A DNA stretch of 64,000 nt from Nocardioides exalbidus (lineage in GTDB: Bacteria > Actinomycetota > Actinomycetes > Propionibacteriales > Nocardioidaceae). The translations under genes and the position numbers were made by a program. The stretch covers positions 682,001-746,000 of the forward strand of contig NZ_FNRT01000002.1 of NCBI RefSeq assembly GCF_900105585.1. The letters are read 5' to 3'. Position 1 is the first letter of the stretch, and the number at the start of each line of letters is the position of its first letter. The notes beneath the pieces were generated by a model. It had not been told where the DNA came from. It saw nothing but the letters and a program-made list of their open reading frames with translations, and made no database searches. This document shows, piece by piece, positions 50,656 to 58,934 of the stretch.

Positions 50656-51144
50656 TCAGTCGTCGCTGAGCGCGGTGTTGTACGCCGACAGCTGGGCGGA
50701 GAACGTCGCGAGGTCCTCGTCGGACCAGTCCGACAGCCGCGCGTCGAACCGGTCGCTGCGGCGACGGCTCATCGCGTCGAGGCGCGTGCGGCCCTCGTCC
50801 GAGGCGTCGAGCAGGATGGCGCGGCGGTCCTCGGGGTCCGGCATCCGCACGACGAGGCCGAGGTCGACCAGTGCCTGCACCTGCCGGCTGACGCCGCCCT
50901 TGTCCATCCCGAAGGCGTCGGAGAGGTCGGCGCCACGCATCGGCCCCTCCTTCGCCAGGTGGGTGAGGATGAAGAACGTCATCGGGTGCAGGTCGGGGTG
51001 CACCTCACGAGCGCGCTCGCCGATGACCCGCTTGACGCGGCGGATCAGCGTGCCGACCTCGGCCTCGATGGCGCGGAGGTCGTCGTAGCGGGACCTGGTG
51101 GTCGTGCTCCTCGTGGTGCTCACGGCGGTCATTGTGGTGCTCAC
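50656..51144 (-). CDS. MarR family transcriptional regulator
   Basis: The 162-residue protein has the MarR fold: LIRRVKRVIGERAREVHPDLHPMTFFILTHLAKEGPMRGADLSDAFGMDKGGVSRQVQALVDLGLVVRMPDPEDRRAILLDASDEG (about residues 32-118). DPEDRRA is the family wing. It overlaps the MFS efflux gene stop at its GTG start (GTGA); an ATG four codons later is possible. Translational coupling to the pump suggests that it represses that operon, and a dyad at 52781-52797 is a candidate operator. Confidence 0.88.
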   Translation of the reverse strand: MSTTMTAVSTTRSTTTRSRYDDLRAIEAEVGTLIRRVKRVIGERAREVHPDLHPMTFFILTHLAKEGPMRGADLSDAFGMDKGGVSRQVQALVDLGLVVRMPDPEDRRAILLDASDEGRTRLDAMSRRRSDRFDARLSDWSDEDLATFSAQLSAYNTALSDD

Positions 51145-52745
51145 ACCTGAGAAGCGGGTGAGACGGGGCTGACCTCGGCCATGAGCTCGTCGTCGCGCTT
51201 CACCGAGGTGCGCAGCGGCACCTCCTTGATGAAGAGCACGGCGATGAGCGCGCCGATCGCGAACGGCAGGGCGACCAGGAAGATGTGGCCGGTCGCGTCA
51301 CCGAAGGCGCTCTCGAAGATCGCGCGGAGCGGTGCCGGCATCCCGGACACGTCCGGGATCCCGCCCTGGCTGTGGCTGACGGCGTCGGCGTACTCCGGGT
51401 GCGCGGCGAGCAGCTCGGTCAGCCCGGCCTTCACCGAGTCGGCGACCTGGGTAGAGAGCACGGCGCCGAGGGCGGCGATGCCGACCGAGCCACCGAGGGA
51501 GCGGAAGAACGCGACCACCGAGGAGCCGGCGCCCATGTCGGAGAGGGCGATGGTGTTCTGCACGGCGAGGACGAGGTTCTGCATCGTGGCGCCGAGGCCG
51601 AGGCCGAGGACCGCCATGAAGATGCCGGTGTGCCACAGCGGGGTGTCGGCGTCGATCGTGGAGAGCAGGCCGATGCCGAGGATGACCGCGACCATGCCGG
51701 CGACGAGCCAGCGCTTCCAGACACCGGTGGCGGAGATGATGCGACCGCTCGTGATGCTCGAGACGAGGAGACCGCCGACCATGCAGATCGACATCAGGCC
51801 GGCCTCGGTCGGGCTCATGTCCTTGGCGCGCTGGAAGTAGAGGCTCAGGTAGACCGTCGAGCCGAACATCGCGACACCGATCAGCACCGACGCGACAGTG
51901 GCGAGGGTGAGGGTGCGGTCCTTGAAGAGGCGCAGCGGGATGACCGGGTCCTTGGCCACGTTGGCCTCGACGTAGATCGCCGCGCCGATCACCGCGAGGG
52001 CTCCGACGACGAGGAGGGCGCTGGTCGTGGAGACCCAGTCGAAGTTCTGGCCGCCGAGGGAGACCCAGATCAGCAGGATCGAGACGCCGCCGACCAGGAG
52101 GAAGGCGCCGAGGTAGTCGATCGACACGTCGTCGCGCTTGACGACCGGGAGCCGCAGGGTCTTCTGCAGCACCACGAAGGCGAGGGCCGCGACCGGGAGC
52201 CCGGCGAAGAAGCACCAGCGCCAGCCGACGGTGTCCACCAGCACGCCACCGACGAGCGGGCCGCTCACGGTCGCGAGGGCGAAGACGGCGCCGATGTAGC
52301 CGCTGTAGCGGCCACGCTCACGCGGGGAGACCATCGAGGCGATGACGACCTGCACGAGTGCGGTGAGTCCGCCGACGCCGAGGCCCTGCACGACGCGGGC
52401 GCTGATCAGCACCTCCATCGAGGGCGCGAAGCCGGCGACGACGGAGCCGATCGAGAAGATGACCAGCGCCGACTGCACCAGGATCTTCTTGTCGAAGAGG
52501 TCGGCGAACTTGCCCCAGATCGGGGTGGTCGCGGTCATCGCGAGCATCGTGGCGACGACGACCCACGTGTAGCCGGTCTGGCTGCCCTGCAGGTCGTCGA
52601 CGATGGTCGGCAGCGCGTTGCTGACGATCGTGGAGGAGAGCATCGCGACGAACATCGCGAGGAGGAGGCCGCTGAGGGCCTCGAGCACCTCGCGGTGGGT
52701 CATCTGGCCGTTCTGCTCGGCGCTGATGGTGGGAGCCTGGGTCAC
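51141..52745 (-). CDS. EmrB/QacA-type (DHA2) drug-efflux transporter
   Basis: The 534-residue MFS protein has 14 membrane segments, with MTHREVLEALSGLLLAMFVAMLSSTIVSNALPTIVDDLQGSQTGYTWVV at the start, motif A (FADLFDKKILVQ), motif C (TVSGPLVGGVLVDTVGWRWCFF), and a C-terminal hydrophilic tail. DHA2 pumps export lipophilic drugs with proton antiport. GTG 52745 is taken as the start (VTQAPTISAEQNGQ precedes the first conserved MTHRE); the ATG there is another option. Behind it is marR. In front are an operator dyad and a leader-peptide region. Confidence 0.9.
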   Translation of the reverse strand: MTQAPTISAEQNGQMTHREVLEALSGLLLAMFVAMLSSTIVSNALPTIVDDLQGSQTGYTWVVVATMLAMTATTPIWGKFADLFDKKILVQSALVIFSIGSVVAGFAPSMEVLISARVVQGLGVGGLTALVQVVIASMVSPRERGRYSGYIGAVFALATVSGPLVGGVLVDTVGWRWCFFAGLPVAALAFVVLQKTLRLPVVKRDDVSIDYLGAFLLVGGVSILLIWVSLGGQNFDWVSTTSALLVVGALAVIGAAIYVEANVAKDPVIPLRLFKDRTLTLATVASVLIGVAMFGSTVYLSLYFQRAKDMSPTEAGLMSICMVGGLLVSSITSGRIISATGVWKRWLVAGMVAVILGIGLLSTIDADTPLWHTGIFMAVLGLGLGATMQNLVLAVQNTIALSDMGAGSSVVAFFRSLGGSVGIAALGAVLSTQVADSVKAGLTELLAAHPEYADAVSHSQGGIPDVSGMPAPLRAIFESAFGDATGHIFLVALPFAIGALIAVLFIKEVPLRTSVKRDDELMAEVSPVSPASQV

Positions 52746-52780
52746 TGCGTTGCCTACGATTCTTGGTTGCCGTCCGCAAT

Positions 52781-52797
52781 AGTTGTTGACCACAACT
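52781..52797. promoter_or_regulatory. Candidate MarR operator dyad
   Basis: AGTTGT (52781-52786) and ACAACT (52792-52797) are perfect 6-base arms with a 5-base spacer, in an AT-rich patch 36 bases ahead of the pump start. MarR operators have this form. No other strong dyad lies closer. Confidence 0.5.
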
Positions 52798-52872
52798 TTA
52801 CGCCTCCGACAACCATCAGGCCAGCCGACGACGACGAGACCTGGCCCACACCGACGTCGCCCGGACATGCAG

Positions 52873-52940
52873 CGACCCGCAGGCGTGCTGCCCCTTCGAG
52901 AAGGGGCCCCGGTGGATGAAGACCGGGCGCCTGCGGGTCG
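52873..52940 (-). promoter_or_regulatory. Leader hairpin (attenuator-type) ahead of the efflux gene
   Basis: CGACCCGCAGGCG (52873-52885) pairs with CGCCTGCGGGTCG (52928-52940), a perfect 13-bp stem. Within its loop is a second hairpin, CCCCTTC-GA-GAAGGGG (52891-52906). The adjoining segment GGTGGCTGC (52941-52949) can pair with the leader-peptide codons at 52994-53002, giving alternative folds. Confidence 0.5.
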
Positions 52941-52986
52941 GGTGGCTGCAGTGGATTCGCCGGCAGCTGTCGGCGGACCGGGCTGC

Positions 52987-53025
52987 CTAGCGGGCAGCCA
53001 CCTCACTCATCCGAAAAGAACTCAT
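52987..53025 (-). CDS. 12-residue leader peptide upstream of the efflux gene
   Basis: MSSFRMSEVAAR followed by TAG. The ATG is preceded by GGAGGTGATCC at 53031-53041, a 10-11 base match to the 3' end of 16S rRNA, far stronger than most sites in the window. Its last codons overlap an inverted repeat around the stop (GGCTGCC at 52981-52987 and GGCAGCC at 52993-52999) and can also pair with 52941-52949. The size, the strong site and the hairpins fit a ribosome-sensing leader; this is inference. The remainder of the 432-base gap 52746-53177 shows no other gene. Confidence 0.5.
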   Translation of the reverse strand: MSSFRMSEVAAR

Positions 53026-53030
53026 TCCTC

Positions 53031-53041
53031 GGATCACCTCC
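53031..53041 (-). promoter_or_regulatory. Very strong ribosome-binding site of the leader peptide
   Basis: On the minus strand GGAGGTGATCC is complementary to the 16S rRNA tail over about ten bases. It lies 5 bases upstream of the leader ATG, closer than usual, and a second GAGGA directly touches the ATG. Confidence 0.6.
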
Positions 53042-53056
53042 CTTCTGTGTGCCTCG

Positions 53057-53085
53057 AGCGTACGTCGGCAGGCACGGGGGCTCAA
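53057..53085 (-). promoter_or_regulatory. Putative promoter of the leader/efflux transcript
   Basis: TTGAGC (53085-53080) and TACGCT (53062-53057) on the minus strand are spaced by 17 bases, as for a sigma-70 type promoter. Transcription would begin near 53050, leaving a short leader with the ribosome-binding site. Confidence 0.4.
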
Positions 53086-53177
53086 CGCATTAACTCCCGG
53101 ACTTGCACCTGCCGCAGCGTCATGTGGTCCGGTGGTCCCACGCCCACACCCCAGCCACACGGAAAGAGGAACCACCC

Positions 53178-54068
53178 ATGAGCTTGCCGTTCGCGATCCC
53201 GCGCCAGGTCAAGATCGGTGACGCGGCAGCGTTCGTCGGCACCACGCCCCGGGCGATCCGCCACTACCACGAGATCGGCCTGCTCCCCGAGCCCGAGCGG
53301 GGCAGCGACGACCGCCGCCGCTACGGGTACGACGACATGATCCGCCTGCTGTGGATCCGCCGGATGGCCGACGCCGGGATCGCGCTCGACGACATCCGTG
53401 CCGCGTTCACCGATCCGGCTCCGGCACAGTCCGACGGCACGGACGACCAGGAGCTCGCAGCGATCCTGCAGCGGCTGGAGGGGACCCTCGCCGCCCGCGA
53501 GGCCGAGCTGCGGGAGCAGCGGAGCGCCGTGCAGCGCATGCTCGCCGCGGGCAGCAGGAGGGGCCTGCTCTCCGACCTCGTCACCACCCGGCTCGCGGGT
53601 GTCCCCGAGGGCTCACTGCGCCAGGCGGACCTGGACACCCTGCTGGTCACCGAACGGATCTTCGGTCCGCTCGGCGCGGCCATCCAGGCCGGCCGGTTCG
53701 TCGCCCTGGCCGCCCACCCCGACCTGCAGGAGGAGTCCGACAGCGTGGACGCCGCCGAGGAGGCGCTCGACGACACCGTCGACGTCGACGACCCCCGCGT
53801 GGCAGAGGTGGCCGAGCGACGACACGCCTTCGAGCTGGCGCTGAACGCCGTCATCGAGGAGTCCGGCCAGGCGGAGGAGGAAGAGAGGTTCTTCGACTCC
53901 TGGGAGGCCTCGCAGGCCGGCGACGTCGACGCCGGACCCGGGTCCGGGCAGGGCTCGACGGGCGTCCTTGCGGCGGTCGAGCAGATGCCCTACGACTTCT
54001 CCCCGGCTCGCGTGCGGTGCCTCGAGCTGGTGGCCGAGATGCTCGCCGAGGAGCCGCTGGCCCGCTAG
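53178..54068 (+). CDS. MerR family regulator with long C-terminal domain
   Basis: The 296-residue protein has a MerR winged helix (VKIGDAAAFVGTTPRAIRHYHEIGLLPEPERGSDDRRRYGYDDMIRLLWIRRMADAGIALDDI, about 11-73), a coiled coil (about 85-120) and an extra helical acidic domain of about 170 residues with EEEERFFDSW. That domain resembles TipA/antibiotic-binding types only vaguely. ATG at 53178 has GGAAAGAGGA upstream. It is divergent from the leader peptide of the efflux pump and may help control it. Confidence 0.85.
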   Translation: MSLPFAIPRQVKIGDAAAFVGTTPRAIRHYHEIGLLPEPERGSDDRRRYGYDDMIRLLWIRRMADAGIALDDIRAAFTDPAPAQSDGTDDQELAAILQRLEGTLAAREAELREQRSAVQRMLAAGSRRGLLSDLVTTRLAGVPEGSLRQADLDTLLVTERIFGPLGAAIQAGRFVALAAHPDLQEESDSVDAAEEALDDTVDVDDPRVAEVAERRHAFELALNAVIEESGQAEEEERFFDSWEASQAGDVDAGPGSGQGSTGVLAAVEQMPYDFSPARVRCLELVAEMLAEEPLAR

Positions 54069-54082
54069 ACGCTTGGGAGCGG

Positions 54083-56083
54083 TCAGCCGACGACGACCTC
54101 CTCGGCGGCCGACTCGAACTGGGAGCGGTAGAGCCGGGCGTAGGCACCGCCGACCGCCAGCAGCTCCTCGTGGGACCCCTGCTCGACGATCGAGCCGTCC
54201 TCCATGACGAGGATCAGGTCGGCGTCGCGGATGGTCGAGAGCCGGTGCGCGATCACGAACGACGTCCGGTCCGAGCGCAGCGCGGCCATCGCCTGCTGGA
54301 GCAGCAGCTCGGTGCGGGTATCGACCGACGAGGTGGCCTCGTCGAGGATCAGCAGCGCCGGGTCGGACAGGAACGCGCGGGCGATCGTGACCAGCTGGCG
54401 CTCCCCGGCGGAGAGGTTCGAGCCGTCCTCGTCGATGACGGTGTCGTAGCCGTCGGGCAGGGAGTGCACGAAGCGGTCGACGAAGGTCGCCCGGGCTGCC
54501 TCGAGGATCTGCTCCTCCGTGGCGTCCGGCCGGCCGTAGGCGATGTTGTCGCGGATCGACCCGGCGAAGAGCCAGGTGTCCTGGAGCACCATCCCGATCC
54601 GGCTGCGCAGCACGCCCCGCGGGATCGAGGTGATGTCGACGCCGTCGATGAGGATCCGCCCCGACTGCGGGTCGTAGAACCGCATGACCAGGTTGACCAT
54701 CGTGGTCTTGCCGGCGCCGGTCGGTCCGACGATCGCGACCGTGCTGCCCGGCTCCGCGACCAGGGACAGGCCGGAGATGAGCGGGCGCTCGGGGTCGTAG
54801 GAGAACGACACGTCCTCGAAGCGCACCTCGCCGCGCGCGTCGGCCTCCGCGGCGGGCCGGCCCGAGGCGTCGGGCGTCTCCTCGTCGGCGTCGAGCAGCT
54901 CGAAGACCCGCTCGGCCGAGGCGACGCCGGACTGCAGCAGGTTGAGCATCGAGGCGACCTGCGTGAGCGGTTGGGTGAACTGGCGGGTGTACTGGATGAA
55001 GGCCTGCACGTCGCCGAGCGACATCGTGCCGCTGGCGACCCGGAGGCCACCGAGGACGGCGATGACGACGTAGTTGAGGTTCCCGACGAACATCATGATC
55101 GGCATGATGAGCCCGCTCACGAACTGGGCGGAGTACGACGCCTGGTAGAGCTCGTCGTTCTGCTCGGCGAACTTCCGCTCGGAGTCGGCCTGGCGACCGA
55201 AGACCTTGACGATCGCGTGCCCGGAGAACGTCTCCTCGATGTGGGCGTTGAGGGTCCCGGTGCGGCGCCACTGCTGGATGAACATGCCCTGCGAGCGCTT
55301 CATCACCGCCGCCGTGACGAACATCGAGATCGGCACCGAGACGAGCGCGACCAGCGCCAGCAGCGGCGAGATGTAGAACATCATCCCGATCACCGCGAAG
55401 ACCGTGAGCAGCGAGGTGAGCATCTGGCTCATCGTCTGCTGGAGGGTCTGGCTGATGTTGTCGATGTCGTTGGTGACCCGGCTCAGCAGCTCGCCGCGCG
55501 GCTGCTTGTCGAAGTAGCCCAGCGGCAGCCGGTTGACCTTGTCCTCGACCTCGGACCGCATCCGCAGGATGGTCCCCTGCACGACGTCGTTGAGCAGGTA
55601 GCCGCCCAGCCACGCCAGCAGCGACGCGGCGACGTAGACCGCCAGCACGAGGAGCAGCACGTCGGCGACGGCCGAGAAGTCGACGCCGTCGGTGAGCTTC
55701 ATCGACGCGAGCATGTCGGCACGGTCGTTCTCACCCTGCGCGCGGAGCGCCTCGATGGCCTGCTCCTGCGTCGCACCCGAGCCCAGCACGTCCTTGCCGA
55801 TCAGGCCGGCGAAGATCAGGTCGGTCGCCCGGCCCAGGATCTTCGGCCCGACCGCGGTGGCGACCACGCTGACCAGCGTCAGGGCGACGACGGCGTACGC
55901 CTTGTGGCGCTCGGGGCGCAGCCGCGCGAGCAGCCGCTTGAGCGAGGGCCAGAACGTGTCGGCCTTCTGGCCGATCATCCCGCCGCCCATCGGGCCGCGG
56001 CCGGGACCGCCCGGGCCCTGCTGGATGCGCTCGGTCTCCTTCAGCTGGCCACCCTTGGCGGGGGCCTGCGACTCGGTGCTCAT
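54083..56083 (-). CDS. ABC exporter half-transporter, active-site subunit
   Basis: The 666-residue protein has a 40-residue Gly/Pro-rich N-tail, six membrane helices with a small insert (about residues 115-150), and an ATPase with Walker A GPTGAGKTT, Q-loop VLQDTWLFAG, signature NLSAGERQ, and Walker B LLILDEATSSVD with catalytic Glu. The Glu and VIAHRLST H-loop are intact. Signature Q is LSAGE rather than LSGGQ. Its ATG overlaps the stop of the partner gene (ATGA), so they form a heterodimer of the TM287/288 or LmrCD type that exports drugs or lipids. Confidence 0.93.
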   Translation of the reverse strand: MSTESQAPAKGGQLKETERIQQGPGGPGRGPMGGGMIGQKADTFWPSLKRLLARLRPERHKAYAVVALTLVSVVATAVGPKILGRATDLIFAGLIGKDVLGSGATQEQAIEALRAQGENDRADMLASMKLTDGVDFSAVADVLLLVLAVYVAASLLAWLGGYLLNDVVQGTILRMRSEVEDKVNRLPLGYFDKQPRGELLSRVTNDIDNISQTLQQTMSQMLTSLLTVFAVIGMMFYISPLLALVALVSVPISMFVTAAVMKRSQGMFIQQWRRTGTLNAHIEETFSGHAIVKVFGRQADSERKFAEQNDELYQASYSAQFVSGLIMPIMMFVGNLNYVVIAVLGGLRVASGTMSLGDVQAFIQYTRQFTQPLTQVASMLNLLQSGVASAERVFELLDADEETPDASGRPAAEADARGEVRFEDVSFSYDPERPLISGLSLVAEPGSTVAIVGPTGAGKTTMVNLVMRFYDPQSGRILIDGVDITSIPRGVLRSRIGMVLQDTWLFAGSIRDNIAYGRPDATEEQILEAARATFVDRFVHSLPDGYDTVIDEDGSNLSAGERQLVTIARAFLSDPALLILDEATSSVDTRTELLLQQAMAALRSDRTSFVIAHRLSTIRDADLILVMEDGSIVEQGSHEELLAVGGAYARLYRSQFESAAEEVVVG

Positions 56084-57816
56084 GCCACCTCCTCGGCGGT
56101 CATCTGGGACTGGACGATCTCCTGGTAGGTCGAGCACGTCTCGAGCAGCTCGTCGTGGGTGCCGGTGCCGACGACGGCGCCGTCCTCCATCACCACGATC
56201 CGGTCGGCGTGGCGGATGGTCGCGACGCGTTGCGCCACGATCACCACCGTCGACTCACGGGTCACCGGTCTGAGCGCGGCCCGCAGCCGGGCGTCGGTGG
56301 TGAGGTCGAGCGCGGAGAAGGAGTCGTCGAAGAGGTAGATGTCGGGGCGCCGGATCACCGCCCGCGCGATCGCCATCCGCTGGCGCTGGCCGCCGCTGAG
56401 GCTGGTGCCGCCCTGGGCGATCTCGGCGTCGAGCCGGTCGGGCATCGCCTCGACGAAGTCCTTCGCCTGGGCGATCTCGAGCGCCGCCCACATCTCCTCC
56501 TCGGTGGCGTCGGGCTTGCCGTAGCGCAGGTTGTCCGCGACGGACCCGCGGAAGAGGAATGCCTTCTGCGGCACCAGGCCGAGCCGCGACCAGAGGAGCT
56601 CCGGCTCGATGTCGCGTACGTCGACTCCCCCGACGCGCACCGCACCTCCGGTCGCGTCGAACAGGCGCGGGACCAGGTTGACCAGGGTCGACTTGCCGGC
56701 ACCGGTCGAGCCGACGATCGCCACGGTCTCGCCCGGGCTGGCCGTGATCGCCACGGACCGCAGGACCGGCTCGTCGGCACCGGGGTAGGCGAAGGTGACG
56801 TCGTCGAGCTCGAGCGCGAGCCGCCCGGGGAGCTCGGTGACCGCGTCGGCCGGCGGGACCACCGACGAGCCGGTCTCGAGGACCTCGGTGATGCGCTCCG
56901 CGCAGACCGAGGCACGCGGGACCATCATCAGCATGAACATCGCCATCATCACCGACATCACGATCTGCATCAGGTAGGAGATGTAGGCGGTCAGCGCACC
57001 GACCTCCATGTGGCCGTCCTCCACGCGGTGCCCGCCGAACCAGAGCACGGCGACCATGGCGACGTTGGAGACGACCATGACCGTCGGGAACATCGCGGCC
57101 TGCCACCGGCCGGTGCGGATCGCGACGTCGGTGAGCTGCTGGTTGGCGTCGCCGAACCGCTCGGTCTCGTGCTCCTCGCGGACGAACGCGCGCACCACCC
57201 GGACGCCGGTGATCTGCTCGCGCAGCAGCCGGTTCACCTCGTCGATGCGCTCCTGCATGAGCCGGAAGCTCGGCACCATCTTGCGGACGATCAGGCCGAT
57301 CGCACCGCCGAGCACGGGCACCACGGCCAGCACCAGCCACGACAACCCGATGTCCTCGCGGGCGGCCATGATGATGCCGCCGACCATCATGATCGGCGCC
57401 GACACCATGAGCGTGCCGCCCATCAGCACGAGCATCTGCACCTGCTGGACGTCGTTGGTCTCGCGGGTGATCAGCGACGGTGCGCCGAAGTGCTGCACCT
57501 CGCGGGCGGAGAACGACCCGACCCGGTGGAAGATCGCCGCGCGCAGGTCGCGGCCGAAGCCCATCGCGTTGCGCGCGGAGAACCACACCGCGGCGATCGA
57601 GCAGACGATCTGCACGAGCGAGACCGCGAGCATGTAGCCGCCGTGGCGCAGGATGAAGCCGGTGTCGCCGGTGACGACGCCCTTGTCGATGATGTCGGCG
57701 TTGAGGCTCGGCAGGTAGAGCGCGGCCATGGTGCCGACGAACTGCAGGGCGACGACCGCGGCCAGCGGGGCGGCGTACGGCTTCAGGTAGGTGCGGACGA
57801 GTCGGAGCAGCATCAC
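56080..57816 (-). CDS. ABC exporter half-transporter, degenerate-site subunit
   Basis: The 578-residue protein has six membrane helices (from LLRLVRTYLKPYAAPLAAVVALQF) and an ATPase with Walker A GSTGAGKST, VPQKAFLFRGS, LSGGQRQRMAIARAVI and Walker B IYLFDDSFSALD. There the catalytic Glu is replaced by Ser (DDSFSALD against DEATSALD), and the H-loop His is replaced by Gln (VAQRVAT). This is the degenerate site of heterodimeric exporters such as TM287/288. It overlaps the TetR gene stop upstream by 4 bases. Confidence 0.93.
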   Translation of the reverse strand: MMLLRLVRTYLKPYAAPLAAVVALQFVGTMAALYLPSLNADIIDKGVVTGDTGFILRHGGYMLAVSLVQIVCSIAAVWFSARNAMGFGRDLRAAIFHRVGSFSAREVQHFGAPSLITRETNDVQQVQMLVLMGGTLMVSAPIMMVGGIIMAAREDIGLSWLVLAVVPVLGGAIGLIVRKMVPSFRLMQERIDEVNRLLREQITGVRVVRAFVREEHETERFGDANQQLTDVAIRTGRWQAAMFPTVMVVSNVAMVAVLWFGGHRVEDGHMEVGALTAYISYLMQIVMSVMMAMFMLMMVPRASVCAERITEVLETGSSVVPPADAVTELPGRLALELDDVTFAYPGADEPVLRSVAITASPGETVAIVGSTGAGKSTLVNLVPRLFDATGGAVRVGGVDVRDIEPELLWSRLGLVPQKAFLFRGSVADNLRYGKPDATEEEMWAALEIAQAKDFVEAMPDRLDAEIAQGGTSLSGGQRQRMAIARAVIRRPDIYLFDDSFSALDLTTDARLRAALRPVTRESTVVIVAQRVATIRHADRIVVMEDGAVVGTGTHDELLETCSTYQEIVQSQMTAEEVA

Positions 57817-58403
57817 GTGTCCTGGGTGGTCGTGGGGGTCTTGAGGACGCCGTTGAGGACGGTGTCCACGATGTCGGCCGCCGTGAGCGGGTGGCCGTCG
57901 GAGATGTGGGGGTGGGTGCCGGAGAAGGTCAGCAGCCGGACCATGTGCATCAGCTGGGCCGGCGGGACGCGCAGCAGGTCGCGGTGCGGCTCGGCGAGGG
58001 CCTGCAGGATGGTCGCGACCCGCTCGCGCTCGGCCTCCATGTGACGCCGCGCCTTCGGCGGACCGAGCATCCCCATCCGCGACATGAGGGTGAAGACGCG
58101 CTCGAAGCGGTGCTGGAAGAGCTCCACCACCTCGAGCAGGAGGGCACCGAGCGGTTGGTCGGGGTCGACCTCCAGGAGCTGGGAGATGAACGGCTCGAGG
58201 TCGAGCGCCTCGTCGAGCGCTGCGGCGACGAGGTCGTCCTTGGAGTCGAAGACGCGGAAGATCGTGCCCTCCGCGATCCCGGCGGCGTCGGCGATCTGCT
58301 TCGTGGTCACGGTGCGACCGTGCTCCACGAGCAGCGGGACGGTCGCCGTGACGAGGGCGGCCCGGCGGTCGTCGGGCGAGAGGGGCTTGGCGCGAGGTGG
58401 CAC
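57813..58403 (-). CDS. TetR family regulator of the ABC exporter
   Basis: The 196-residue protein has the TetR helix-turn-helix: DDRRAALVTATVPLLVEHGRTVTTKQIADAAGIAEGTIFRVFDSKDDLVAAAL (about residues 10-62). GTG 58401-58403 (PPRAKPLSPDDRR) is chosen because relatives start MPPRA; the open frame runs 10 codons further into the operator. A perfect dyad lies 14 bases upstream. Its stop overlaps the exporter start, so it is probably autoregulated and represses the exporter. Confidence 0.9.
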   Translation of the reverse strand: MPPRAKPLSPDDRRAALVTATVPLLVEHGRTVTTKQIADAAGIAEGTIFRVFDSKDDLVAAALDEALDLEPFISQLLEVDPDQPLGALLLEVVELFQHRFERVFTLMSRMGMLGPPKARRHMEAERERVATILQALAEPHRDLLRVPPAQLMHMVRLLTFSGTHPHISDGHPLTAADIVDTVLNGVLKTPTTTQDT

Positions 58404-58417
58404 GCGCTCCAGACTAA

Positions 58418-58437
58418 GTGAGTGAGCACTCACTCAC
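58418..58437. promoter_or_regulatory. TetR operator dyad
   Basis: GTGAGTGAG (58418-58426) and CTCACTCAC (58429-58437) are perfect 9-base arms with 2 bases between. Such GAGTGAGCACTC dyads are typical of TetR-family operators. Confidence 0.7.
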
Positions 58438-58495
58438 AACTCCTTCTCCGATTCCGGGGATGCCGCTCGCACCCGGTTCGTGGTGCGCTCGACCC

Positions 58496-58894
58496 ATGAC
58501 TGCCATGGACAGGTTCCTCAACTCGAAGCTCGTCGACCAGTACGGCGCCGCGCTGGCGCCGTCGTTCGACTTCGTCAACACCGCAGCCGGCGCAGAGCTC
58601 GACGTGCCCCGTGAGCCGCTCGCTGTGAGCGCCGCGGTCCAGAAGCTCGTCGCCGACGAAGGACACACCCTGGCGGGGATGAGCGACGACCAGCTCGGCA
58701 TCGCGGTGATCACGAAGAAGACGCTGATGAGCTGGGAGAACGCGACCGGGATCGTCATCACGCCGTCCCCGCAGGGCTCGCACGTCCAGGTCTTCATGGA
58801 GAACATGCCCGGTCGACCGAAGGCCCTGATGGACGGCAAGAAGAACAAGAAGATGGCGCAGAAGCTCGCAGAGAAGATCAAGGCCGCCGTCTGA
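58496..58894 (+). CDS. Uncharacterised 132-residue protein
   Basis: It is a soluble protein, MTAMDRFLNSKLVDQYGAA, then DFVNTAAGAELDVPREPLAV, a central strand region (GIAVITKKTLMSWENATGIV, VQVFMENMPGRPKAL) and a strongly basic C-terminal helix (KKNKKMAQKLAEKIKAAV). I do not recognise a family. It is 59 bases from the TetR operator on the other strand, so it may be in that regulon. The ATG at 58496 is chosen; ATG 58505 is also possible. Confidence 0.6.
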   Translation: MTAMDRFLNSKLVDQYGAALAPSFDFVNTAAGAELDVPREPLAVSAAVQKLVADEGHTLAGMSDDQLGIAVITKKTLMSWENATGIVITPSPQGSHVQVFMENMPGRPKALMDGKKNKKMAQKLAEKIKAAV

Positions 58895-58934
58895 GCCACG
58901 CCTGACCGACGGGGCGCGTTCGTAGACTGCCGCC

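Noticed and set aside
53031-53044. GGATCACCTCC on the plus strand, like the end of a 16S rRNA gene
   Set aside because: Only 11 bases match and no rRNA lies upstream. It is the complement of a very strong ribosome-binding site on the minus strand.
52783-53181. A 132-residue plus-strand frame in the gap before merR
   Set aside because: It has no ribosome-binding site, is low in complexity and overlaps the leader hairpins; better explained as non-coding.
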